A stretch of 55,657 bases of DNA from JBMORL01 sp049322335 (GTDB lineage Bacteria; Bacteroidota; Bacteroidia; Flavobacteriales_D; UBA2798), in assembly GCA_049322335.1 (NCBI GenBank), contig JBMORL010000116.1, positions 1 through 55,657 of the forward strand. Direction: 5' to 3'. Below the pieces are notes generated by a model. It did not search any database. It saw only the letters and a program-made list of their open reading frames with translations, and was not told the DNA's origin. This document shows, piece after piece, positions 32,061-39,627 of this stretch (the stretch's first letter is position 1; every line of letters starts with the position of its first letter). The position numbers and the translations under genes were made by a program.

Positions 32061-33143
32061 CTACCCCAACAAATTCTTAAACACCTCTTCAATTTTCCCA
32101 ACCTGAATCAGTTCAATGTTGTATTGGTTCTGTGAAATGCCCTTGTTGTATCTGGAGATGATGATTTTTTCGTAACCCAGTTTTTCGGCTTCGCTGATAC
32201 GTTGTTCAACACGGTTAACGGGACGAATTTCTCCCGATAAACCCACTTCGGCAGAAAGACAAACTTTTGTATTGAGCGGCATATCCACATTCGAAGAAAG
32301 CACGGCACACACCACCGCAAGATCAATAGCAGGATCGTCTACTTTTAATCCACCGGCTATATTGAGGAAAACATCTTTAGATGCCAATTTAAACCCGCAT
32401 CGTTTTTCGAGTACGGCCAGCAACATATTTAATCTGCGTATATCAAACCCGGTGGAAGAGCGTTGCGGAGTTCCGTAAGCAGCTGTGCTTACCAGCGCCT
32501 GTACTTCGATAAGCAGCGGACGCATTCCTTCCAGCGTAGCGGCTATGGAAACACCGCTCAGGTTTTCATCATTGCGGCTGATAAGTATTTCAGAAGGATT
32601 TTCTACTTCCCGTAATCCTGATCCTCTCATTTCGTATATCCCCAATTCGTTAGTAGAACCAAAACGGTTTTTTACGGAACGCATCAGGCGATACACATGG
32701 TTGCGGTCGCCTTCAAACTGGAGAACAGTGTCTACCATGTGTTCCAATACTTTCGGACCGGCAATGGAACCGTCTTTTGTAATATGCCCGATAAGAAAAA
32801 CCGGTGTCCCCGATTCTTTGGCAAAACGCATGAGTTCAGCTGTACATTCACGTATCTGCGAAATACTTCCGGGAGAAGATTCGATATAAGAGGTGTGCAG
32901 AGTTTGAATGGAATCAATGATCACCATATCGGGTTCCACCTGCTCTACCTGTTTGAAAATATGCTGTGTGTTGGTTTCGGTGAGAATAAAACAATCGGGA
33001 TTACCAAAACCAATCCGCTCACCGCGCATACGTATTTGTTTTTCACTTTCCTCTCCCGACACATAAAGAATTTTCAGTCCTTTGTTTTTTACAGCGATCT
33101 GCAGCATCAAAGTAGATTTTCCGATTCCCGGTTCACCACCAAT
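32061..33143 (-). CDS. radA: DNA repair protein RadA, N-terminus lost in assembly gap
   Basis: RadA (Sms) is a RecA-like helicase that helps branch migration in recombinational repair. The visible 360 residues start at the Walker A motif GGEPGIGKSTLMLQI and include the Walker B segment MVIIDSIQTL, the RadA-specific KNRFGSTNELGIYEM and the Lon-like C-terminal domain (ISIAATLEGMRPLLIEV-like, GLSGEIRPVNRVEQRI). A complete RadA is about 455 residues, so around 95 residues with the zinc finger are missing: they lie in the 100 N gap, which must really be longer. The frame that runs on across the N into the next gene is an artefact. Confidence 0.94.
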   Translation of the reverse strand: MGGEPGIGKSTLMLQIAVKNKGLKILYVSGEESEKQIRMRGERIGFGNPDCFILTETNTQHIFKQVEQVEPDMVIIDSIQTLHTSYIESSPGSISQIRECTAELMRFAKESGTPVFLIGHITKDGSIAGPKVLEHMVDTVLQFEGDRNHVYRLMRSVKNRFGSTNELGIYEMRGSGLREVENPSEILISRNDENLSGVSIAATLEGMRPLLIEVQALVSTAAYGTPQRSSTGFDIRRLNMLLAVLEKRCGFKLASKDVFLNIAGGLKVDDPAIDLAVVCAVLSSNVDMPLNTKVCLSAEVGLSGEIRPVNRVEQRISEAEKLGYEKIIISRYNKGISQNQYNIELIQVGKIEEVFKNLLG

Positions 33144-33243
33144 NNNNNNNNNNNNNNNNNNNNNNNNNNNNNNNNNNNNNNNNNNNNNNNNNNNNNNNNN
33201 NNNNNNNNNNNNNNNNNNNNNNNNNNNNNNNNNNNNNNNNNNN
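33144..33243. other. Assembly gap (100 N)
   Basis: Exactly 100 N. It removes the start of radA and the end of the lipid A deacylase-like gene. About 290 bases of radA alone are missing, so the true gap is longer than 100 bases. Confidence 0.99.
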
Positions 33244-34349
33244 AATTTAAACAGGTAAGCATTTAGTCCCACTTTGGTAACGAAAAGATTTTTCAGGAAA
33301 TATTCGAAATCGCTTTCCTTTTCGTAAGTGTGAAAAAACTTATAATAAAAAGGGCGGTATAAATGAAGAGCTCCTTCCAGGTCTATTGCAATTCTTCCGA
33401 TCAGGAATTCGGTTCCCAAAAATAAAGTAAGTGCAGATGCTTCACGTTTGGGATGTTCGTATGTCACTGTATCGTTGAGAATATAATCGTAATAACTGTC
33501 ATAAAATTTATAGGTAAATCCTCCGCGGAAACGGGTAAAATGATTATAGGTTAAAGTAGCCCCCACGGCCTGCGAATACACCGCATATTTTTTTCCTCCG
33601 ACAGGGCCGGTGGTATTTCCGCGTTCATGAAATCCCAGTCCGCTGCGCAACCAGATTCCCCATTTAAAATCTTTATAATATTTATAATATTTCATTTTAT
33701 TGGTTGCAATATCTGTCAGTACTCTCTGATCAGGCCGATAGTATGAAAAAAAATGTTGAATACCGATATTAGCTACTGCCATATTCAATCCATAGTTCGG
33801 CAATTGGGTATGCCCGTTGGAAGAGTGCATAAATCCTGCGCCAAGGTACAGCTCGTTATGATCATTCAGTTTCCATTGTTTATTTATGAAAGCATAAAAA
33901 AACCAGGTGAAGTGCGAACCGATATCCTCATTTTCAGGATTGGTGAGGCTGTCGTAATGCAATGTGTAATAAGACGCGCCCAGGCCGAATTTGAAATCGA
34001 AAATTCTGTCACGTTTTTTTGCAGTGTTGATGGTGATATAGGGATATACATTGATGTTGTTGCCAAACACGGTATCATTTCCCGGCTGGCAAAAGGAAAC
34101 GGCTATTCCTGTTTTCGGAAAATTGTAGTGTTTATGCCAGTGTTTTTTTCCATCGGCCTGCCAGCCGAAATTCAGTGCCATTCCACGGTAAAAGGAAGTC
34201 TTTGGAAAACCATTGGTATAATTGGGAGCAACTTTACCAACCATAAGATCGGGTTGAATAAAAAATTTACCGGCAACAGAATCTGTTTGAGAAAATAAAA
34301 AAACAGGGAAAGAAAAAAGAAAGAGCGTGATATGAATTCTTTTTTTCAA
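33244..34349 (-). CDS. PagL-like lipid A 3-O-deacylase / acyloxyacyl hydrolase, C-terminus lost in gap
   Basis: An outer-membrane barrel enzyme predicted to remove an acyl chain from lipid A. 368 residues are visible. A signal peptide (MKKRIHITLFLFSFPVFLFS) is preceded only by a TTG, which overlaps the rfaE2 stop (TTGA), so TTG is the start. The key line is GAGFMHSSNGHTQLPNYGLN, matching the HxSN active-site region of PagL-type enzymes. The pattern of alternating aromatic residues fits a barrel. At 368 or more residues it is longer than Pseudomonas PagL, as usual in Bacteroidota. The coupling to rfaE2 places it with LPS genes. Confidence 0.78.
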
Positions 34350-34873
34350 GAATTTATTCTTTTAATAACAGAAGAAGTAGAAAATCCTTCCACAAATGGA
34401 ATAGCCATTGCTTTTCCCCCGCGTTTTTTCACTACATCCGATCCCACCATATATTTCGGGTTTTTTGTATCTGTGCAATCCGGATCATAATCTCCTCCTT
34501 TCACCAATATATCGGGCTGTAGTTCTTTGATCAGCTCAAGCGGGGTGTCTTCATTAAAAATGATCACCGCATCCACGGCATGTAACGAGGCGAGGACAAG
34601 CGCACGCGATAACTCATCATTTACAGGACGGTTTTCGCCTTTGATTTTTTTAACGGAAGCATCACTGTTTACCGCAACGATCAAACGGTTTCCCAGTGAA
34701 ACAGCCTGTGCAAGGTAAGCCACATGCCCGCGGTGAAGAATATCAAAACATCCGTTGGTGAAAACAATTTTATCACTTTTCAACCGCCAGCTGGCTGCCT
34801 GGCGTTTCAATTCCACTAATGAAAAAATCTTCTTCTGAATAATGTCCCAGCGGGTTGAAGGAGTGTTTTCCAT
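34346..34873 (-). CDS. rfaE2: D-glycero-beta-D-manno-heptose 1-phosphate adenylyltransferase
   Basis: This enzyme makes ADP-heptose precursors for the LPS inner core. The 175-residue nucleotidyltransferase has the N-terminal motif FTNGCFDILHRGHVAYLAQA (HxGH) and later VKKIKGENRPVND and PDILVKGGDYDP, typical of the stand-alone second domain of E. coli HldE. The kinase half is not in the window. It precedes the PagL-like gene with overlapping stop and start, and follows the flippase-like gene by 41 bp. Confidence 0.93.
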   Translation of the reverse strand: MENTPSTRWDIIQKKIFSLVELKRQAASWRLKSDKIVFTNGCFDILHRGHVAYLAQAVSLGNRLIVAVNSDASVKKIKGENRPVNDELSRALVLASLHAVDAVIIFNEDTPLELIKELQPDILVKGGDYDPDCTDTKNPKYMVGSDVVKKRGGKAMAIPFVEGFSTSSVIKRINS

Positions 34874-34914
34874 AAAGAAGGGGTTGAAAGTTGAAGATTG
34901 AATGCAAATATAAT

Positions 34915-35913
34915 TTATTCTTTAATTGCTTTTTTAGATACAAGATAAAATGAAACCGCACCTCCGGCCACCAGCAAAAATGTTTGTGCCAGCCACATCA
35001 CCCAACCAAGACCAATAAGAATGGGAAACAACTGATCGTTATGCAGTTCTTCTTTGTAAATGCTGATAGCCGTGGCAATAAGCAGCGGATAAACACCTAT
35101 GCCTCCCTGCACAAGAATAATCCCGATGGCGCCCCCGATGAATCCCAGCATAAGAATTTTTACGGGAATTCCGGCTGTACTTTCGAGCGCATAAAAACAA
35201 ACCAGGTAAAGCGTTACATAAAAAAACCAGATACCGATGGTATACAGGAAAAAAGGAACAAATTTTTTCATGCGGACAATAGTAAGAATGCCCTCTATAA
35301 ATCCCCGCACCAGTTGTTTTATTTTATTCCTGAATCTTTCGTTCTTAAGATAGATTACCAGCGCCACTATTCCTGCTACGGCAATCCCTATACCGATATA
35401 CAACGTAATATTATTTCCAGACTTTTCTCCATTCAGATTTCCCAGCTGGCTCATCATTTCCATAAATTTATCGTATTGAAGCAACATGGTCACCAATACA
35501 ATACATCCCAGCACCAGTGTATCAATCACCCGTTCGGCCACAATGGTTCCGAAACCTTTTTCGAAAGGAACATTGTCGGTTTTGGAAATGATTCCCGCCC
35601 GGCTCAGTTCACCTGCACGCGGAAGAAGAAGATTCATAAAATAACCGATCATCACCGCATGATAATTATTCCAGAAAGAAGGTTTGTAACCCATTGGTTC
35701 CAGCAACAAATTCCATCGTGCCGCGCGCAACACGTGACTGATCCATGCAAATACAATAGAAAGAAAAATGATAAAATAATTGGCTTCCGAAAACACCGAT
35801 GAAACTTTTTGTTTTTCTTCCTCCCCCATGCTGGCAATAAAATACCATGAAAGGTAAATAGCCAAAGCTACCGGGATAATGATCTTTGCTGCCTGGATGA
35901 GTGTTTTTTTCAC
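34915..35913 (-). CDS. Flippase-like / lysylphosphatidylglycerol synthase TM-region protein
   Basis: A polytopic membrane protein of 332 residues with about eight hydrophobic segments. It has the family's landmarks: FAWISHVLRAARWNLLLEPM, the Asn/Pro/Arg-Gly-rich GYFMNLLLPRAGELSRAG, FGTIVAERVIDTLVLG and a Gly-rich stretch GFIGGAIGIILVQGGIGVYP. The soluble transferase part of MprF is absent, so it is the stand-alone type, commonly annotated as a lipid flippase. It follows panD by only 3 bp, an arrangement common in Bacteroidota. The transported lipid is unknown. Confidence 0.86.
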   Translation of the reverse strand: MKKTLIQAAKIIIPVALAIYLSWYFIASMGEEEKQKVSSVFSEANYFIIFLSIVFAWISHVLRAARWNLLLEPMGYKPSFWNNYHAVMIGYFMNLLLPRAGELSRAGIISKTDNVPFEKGFGTIVAERVIDTLVLGCIVLVTMLLQYDKFMEMMSQLGNLNGEKSGNNITLYIGIGIAVAGIVALVIYLKNERFRNKIKQLVRGFIEGILTIVRMKKFVPFFLYTIGIWFFYVTLYLVCFYALESTAGIPVKILMLGFIGGAIGIILVQGGIGVYPLLIATAISIYKEELHNDQLFPILIGLGWVMWLAQTFLLVAGGAVSFYLVSKKAIKE

Positions 35914-35916
35914 TCT

Positions 35917-36270
35917 TTATTTTTTTAATTGATTCGTGGCGGAATCGGGAAAAATAATGGTGGGGGAGAATTTTTTTGCTTCTTCAAAATCCACGGATGC
36001 ATACGAAATAATAATGACCTCATCACCCGGAGAAAATTTCAGTGCAGCAGGCCCGTTCAAACAAATCACGCCTGTACCGCGGCCACCTTTTATAACATAA
36101 GTAATAATGCGTTCGCCATTGCGGTAATTCAGCACATGCACCTGTTCGTTCTCAATAAGATTGGCGGCATCCATCAGGTTTTCGTCAATGGTAACGCTGC
36201 CGATATAATCGATATTCGCTTCGGTCACCCGCGCGCGGTGTATTTTCGATTTCAGTATGTTAATCTGCAT
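35917..36270 (-). CDS. panD: Aspartate 1-decarboxylase (pyruvoyl)
   Basis: PanD makes beta-alanine for pantothenate. The ATG at 36270 gives 117 residues starting MQINILKSKIHRARVTEANI. The proenzyme cleavage site is Gly24-Ser25 (YIGSVTID), where Ser25 becomes the pyruvoyl group. NYRNGERIITYVI and GDEVIIISYA are family-typical. A frame extension to 36345 has no support. A TACCTTTG box lies about 9 bp upstream of the ATG, so the gene may be almost leaderless. Confidence 0.95.
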   Translation of the reverse strand: MQINILKSKIHRARVTEANIDYIGSVTIDENLMDAANLIENEQVHVLNYRNGERIITYVIKGGRGTGVICLNGPAALKFSPGDEVIIISYASVDFEEAKKFSPTIIFPDSATNQLKK

Positions 36271-36278
36271 AACGGGCG

Positions 36279-36286
36279 CAAAGGTA
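36279..36286 (-). promoter_or_regulatory. Putative -7 box of panD
   Basis: The minus strand reads TACCTTTG (TAnnTTTG) and ends 9 bp before the panD ATG. The 36271-36505 interval also carries CT-rich repeat words near panC (36468-36503) and no other gene. Confidence 0.45.
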
Positions 36287-36505
36287 GGTTTTTTATGAAA
36301 ACATTTGTGAAAGATATTTGTTCGGGATGGGAAGGGAGAAGGCATGAAGTGATGCCCTCCTGCGAAAAACCTCCGGTGGGCAAAAGTAGTCAGCGATGAG
36401 CGATATATGTATATCAGGATAAAGTAATAAAGTGAAGGATCGTATCTTTTGTCTTCCGGTCTTACATCTTCTCATCTAAAATCTATTGTCTTATCTCTCC
36501 CTACC

Positions 36506-37384
36506 TCACATCTTCATATTATCAATCAATCTCACTTTGCCTGCAAATGCGGCAACGAGTGCTACAGGGTTTTTACTTTCATTCTTATTGTTAAGAATTT
36601 TTAACGTTTCTCCATCAGCAAATTCAAAATACTCGGGTTGCAGGAGTGAATTTTCCTTCATTTTTTCCAGGGCGTATTGTTTTAATTCACCAATGGAAAA
36701 ACGGGAATAATTTTCTTTACAGTAATTCAGTAACTGAGAAAGCAACAGTGCCTGCTGATGTTCTTCCTCACTGAGCAAACGGTTGCGCGAGCTCATGGCT
36801 AAACCATCTTTTTCTCTTATGGTAGGCAAACCGATGATTTCCATTCCGGGAAAATATTTTTTTTGAAGTTCTTTTATCACGAGATATTGCTGGTAGTCTT
36901 TTAATCCGAAAAATGCTTTATGCGGCTGCACACATTCGAAGAGTCGTTTTACCACCATACCCACTCCTTTAAAATGCCCCGGGCGGAATTTTCCTTCGAG
37001 AACAGTTTCAAGATAGCCGAAATCAATGTTCAGTTTATGCGTATCATCCGGATAGATTGTCTTTTCGGTGGGCGTAAATACTATTGAACAGTCTACGGTC
37101 TCCAGTAAACCCAGATCTTCTTGCAAAACCCGCGGATAACGGTCGAAATCGCTTTTTTGGTTGAATTGGGTGGGGTTTACAAAAATGCTGCAAACAACGG
37201 TATCACAGTGCTTTCCGGCCTCCCTGATCAGAGATAAATGCCCCTGGTGCAGGGCTCCCATAGTGGGTACAAAGCCGATAGTTCGTCCCTGCCTTTTCAA
37301 CAGGTTTATTTCTTCCTGTAAAATATGGCTATCGGCCAGTGTTTTCAAGGGTTTCAGAAGGTTTTTAGGGGTGTGCTGCCCCAT
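36506..37384 (-). CDS. panC: Pantothenate synthetase
   Basis: PanC joins pantoate and beta-alanine with ATP. The ATG at 37384 gives 292 residues (the frame opens farther upstream but without signal). Motifs: GFVPTMGALHQGHLSLIREA with the HxGH ATP site, VCSIFVNPTQFN, FFGLKDYQQ and the KMSK-like SSRNRLLS. panD, the source of beta-alanine, is the next gene on the strand after 235 bp. panB is not in the window. It diverges from the GT5-like gene with 83 bp between start codons. Confidence 0.95.
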   Translation of the reverse strand: MGQHTPKNLLKPLKTLADSHILQEEINLLKRQGRTIGFVPTMGALHQGHLSLIREAGKHCDTVVCSIFVNPTQFNQKSDFDRYPRVLQEDLGLLETVDCSIVFTPTEKTIYPDDTHKLNIDFGYLETVLEGKFRPGHFKGVGMVVKRLFECVQPHKAFFGLKDYQQYLVIKELQKKYFPGMEIIGLPTIREKDGLAMSSRNRLLSEEEHQQALLLSQLLNYCKENYSRFSIGELKQYALEKMKENSLLQPEYFEFADGETLKILNNKNESKNPVALVAAFAGKVRLIDNMKM

Positions 37385-37402
37385 CAAAACTACTCTTATT
37401 TG

Positions 37403-37433
37403 TTGAAATTCCGGATTTTTTTCTATATTTTTG
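37403..37433 (+). promoter_or_regulatory. Bacteroidota-type promoter of the GT5-like gene
   Basis: TTG at 37403-37405, then 20 bp, then TATTTTTG at 37426-37433 (TAnnTTTG). This is the best two-box promoter seen in the window. The start of transcription is expected near 37440, 28 bp before the ATG. Confidence 0.6.
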
Positions 37434-37467
37434 TACTCCTTTTTCAGAACCAAGTAAAACCAGTATA

Positions 37468-38286
37468 ATGGAAAAATTAAGAGTCCTTTTCGTTTCGCAA
37501 GAGATTACCCCCTTTTTACCCGAAACACCTATCTCAAAAATCACCCGAAAACTGCCCCAGGCCGTACAGGAAATTGACAAAGAAGTAAGGGTTTTTATGC
37601 CCCGTTACGGATGCATCAATGAAAGACGACACCAGTTGCATGAAGTGATCCGCCTTTCGGGAATGAACATCATTATTAATGACACCGACCATCCGCTGAT
37701 CATTAAAGTAGCTTCGATACCTTCAGCGCGGCTGCAGGTTTATTTTATCGACAACGAAGACTATTTTAAAAGAAAGAACGTTGTAGCAGATGATACAGGC
37801 AAGTTCTTTGATGACAATGACGAGCGTTCGATTTTCTTCTGCCGTGGTGTACTCGAAACAGTAAAAAAACTGGGATGGGTACCTGATGTGATTCACTGTC
37901 ACGGATGGTTAACCGCACTGATGCCGGCTTATGTAAAACGTTTTTATGCCGATGATCCGCATTTTGCAGATACCAAACTGGTGTATTCCGTTTACGATAA
38001 TGCCTTTACCGGTAGTTATGATAAAAAGCTTCAGGCTAAACTGAAATTTGACGGATTTTCTGATGCGGAAACAGCCGTATTAAAAACTCCCGATTTCGCC
38101 AACCTGAGCAAAATGGCCATCAACTTTTCTGATGCCGTTATCATGGGTAGCCAGAAAATTGACTCCAAAGTGGCGTCATACATCAAAGAATCAGGAAAAC
38201 CTGTACTCGATTTCCAGGATGAAGAAAATTATGTTACAGCCTACAATGCGTTCTACGAAAAAGTGGCTGAAGAAATGTTGGTTTAA
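37468..38286 (+). CDS. GT5 (glycogen synthase N-domain) protein without the KTGGL motif
   Basis: A 272-residue protein related to the N-terminal half of glycogen/starch synthase: EKLRVLFVSQEITPFLP, VFMPRYGCINER, PDVIHCHGWLTALMPAYVKR and DTKLVYSVYDNAFTG all match. A full GlgA has about 480 residues; the C-terminal nucleotide-sugar domain is absent. Where GlgA has KTGGLxD after the first strand, this protein has PISKITRKLPQAV, so the ADP-glucose-binding loop is lost. It is conserved in this position in many Bacteroidota (from memory), next to panC, and is probably not an active synthase. Confidence 0.85.
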   Translation: MEKLRVLFVSQEITPFLPETPISKITRKLPQAVQEIDKEVRVFMPRYGCINERRHQLHEVIRLSGMNIIINDTDHPLIIKVASIPSARLQVYFIDNEDYFKRKNVVADDTGKFFDDNDERSIFFCRGVLETVKKLGWVPDVIHCHGWLTALMPAYVKRFYADDPHFADTKLVYSVYDNAFTGSYDKKLQAKLKFDGFSDAETAVLKTPDFANLSKMAINFSDAVIMGSQKIDSKVASYIKESGKPVLDFQDEENYVTAYNAFYEKVAEEMLV

Positions 38287-38299
38287 CAGTAAACGTACA

Positions 38300-39625
38300 T
38301 TGAAAAATAAAATATCACTCTCATTAACAAGTCAGCGGTCAGTTTTGGCCGCTGTCTTTTTGTTTACACTTTTGATGTCGTGTAAAAAAGACAACGGTGA
38401 GCTCGGAATGGATGTTCTTCCCGATGAAGATATCCTTAACGGAACCTATGTGGATACTTTTTCACTCATCACTTATACCGAAGCTGTAGATTCATTGCGC
38501 ACCGATGAACTTTCGCGGAATATGCTGGGAAGTTATTGGGATCCTGTTTTCGGAAAAACATCCGCGGGATTTTACACCCAGGTTCGTTTGTCTGCCAATA
38601 ACCCCACGTTTGATGTGCCGAATATTGTCATTGATTCGGTAGTGCTTAGCTTTGTATATGATGATTATTACGGAAACCTGGATGCGCAGACTTTTAATGT
38701 CTATGAAATACTGGACACTCTTTATTCCGATTCAGCCTATTATTCCAACCAAACGCTGAATGCAGATATTACTGACCTGGCTGCGGCACAAACCATAGTT
38801 CCGGATGTGGACAGTTATGTTTTTTTTCCCGATGGTGATTCGGCCAAACCACAACTGCGGTTGAAACTGAATAACTCTATCGGGCAAAAGGTGATCAATG
38901 AAAGCGGAACGGGAAATCTTGCCGATAATGATGCTTTTACCAAATTCCTGAAAGGGTTTTATATAACGGTTGACAACCCTTCGCAGACTTCGGGACAGGG
39001 GGCTATTCTGTACCTTAACACCGAAGATGCCGATTCGAAAATGACTATTTATTACCGCGATATCAATTTGAGTGATACACTGGAATTTGACCTTATCATT
39101 AATGATAACTGTGCGAGGTTTACCAAAATCACACACGATTATTCCCTTACTGCTGTCGAAGATCAATTGAATGATTCCACGCTGGGACAACAATATTTTT
39201 ATTTACAGGCCGGGGCAGGACTAACTTCTGTTGTAAAATTTCCATCTGTTACCAACCTGAATACCAACGGACCAATTATTGTAAACCGTGCCGAGCTAAT
39301 CGTTCCTGTACAATTTTACACGATTGACCCGCTCAGTCCGCCTGATAAAGCGTTTATTTTCGGAATTGATTCGCTGGGAGAATCCTATATTACCAAAGAT
39401 CAAAGCATTAATTATACCGGGGATCCCTATGACGACTCGAAAAAAGAATATGTTTTTACATTAACCCGTCATGTGAACGACCTGCTTACCGGAAAACAAC
39501 CCAATAACGGTATGCGGATTTTAGCAGGATCGGGCGCAGTATCAGCCAACCGGGTAATTTTTAGCGGGCCCTCTTCTCCCAATCGTGCCAAACCCTACTT
39601 GAAAATAACCTATACAAAATATTAA
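38300..39625 (+). CDS. DUF4270 lipoprotein, TTG start
   Basis: The likely start is TTG at 38300, 13 bp after the preceding stop, giving 441 residues and a lipoprotein signal with RSVLAAVFLFTLLMSCKKDN. Longer frames would overlap the preceding gene by more than 150 bp. The mature part has the DUF4270 landmarks MDVLPDEDILNGTYVDTFSL, RNMLGSYWDPVFGKTSAGFY and the C-terminal RAKPYLKITYTKY. These proteins are conserved next to glmS in the phylum; function unknown. Two bases separate it from glmS. Confidence 0.86.
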   Translation: MKNKISLSLTSQRSVLAAVFLFTLLMSCKKDNGELGMDVLPDEDILNGTYVDTFSLITYTEAVDSLRTDELSRNMLGSYWDPVFGKTSAGFYTQVRLSANNPTFDVPNIVIDSVVLSFVYDDYYGNLDAQTFNVYEILDTLYSDSAYYSNQTLNADITDLAAAQTIVPDVDSYVFFPDGDSAKPQLRLKLNNSIGQKVINESGTGNLADNDAFTKFLKGFYITVDNPSQTSGQGAILYLNTEDADSKMTIYYRDINLSDTLEFDLIINDNCARFTKITHDYSLTAVEDQLNDSTLGQQYFYLQAGAGLTSVVKFPSVTNLNTNGPIIVNRAELIVPVQFYTIDPLSPPDKAFIFGIDSLGESYITKDQSINYTGDPYDDSKKEYVFTLTRHVNDLLTGKQPNNGMRILAGSGAVSANRVIFSGPSSPNRAKPYLKITYTKY

Positions 39626-39627
39626 CC

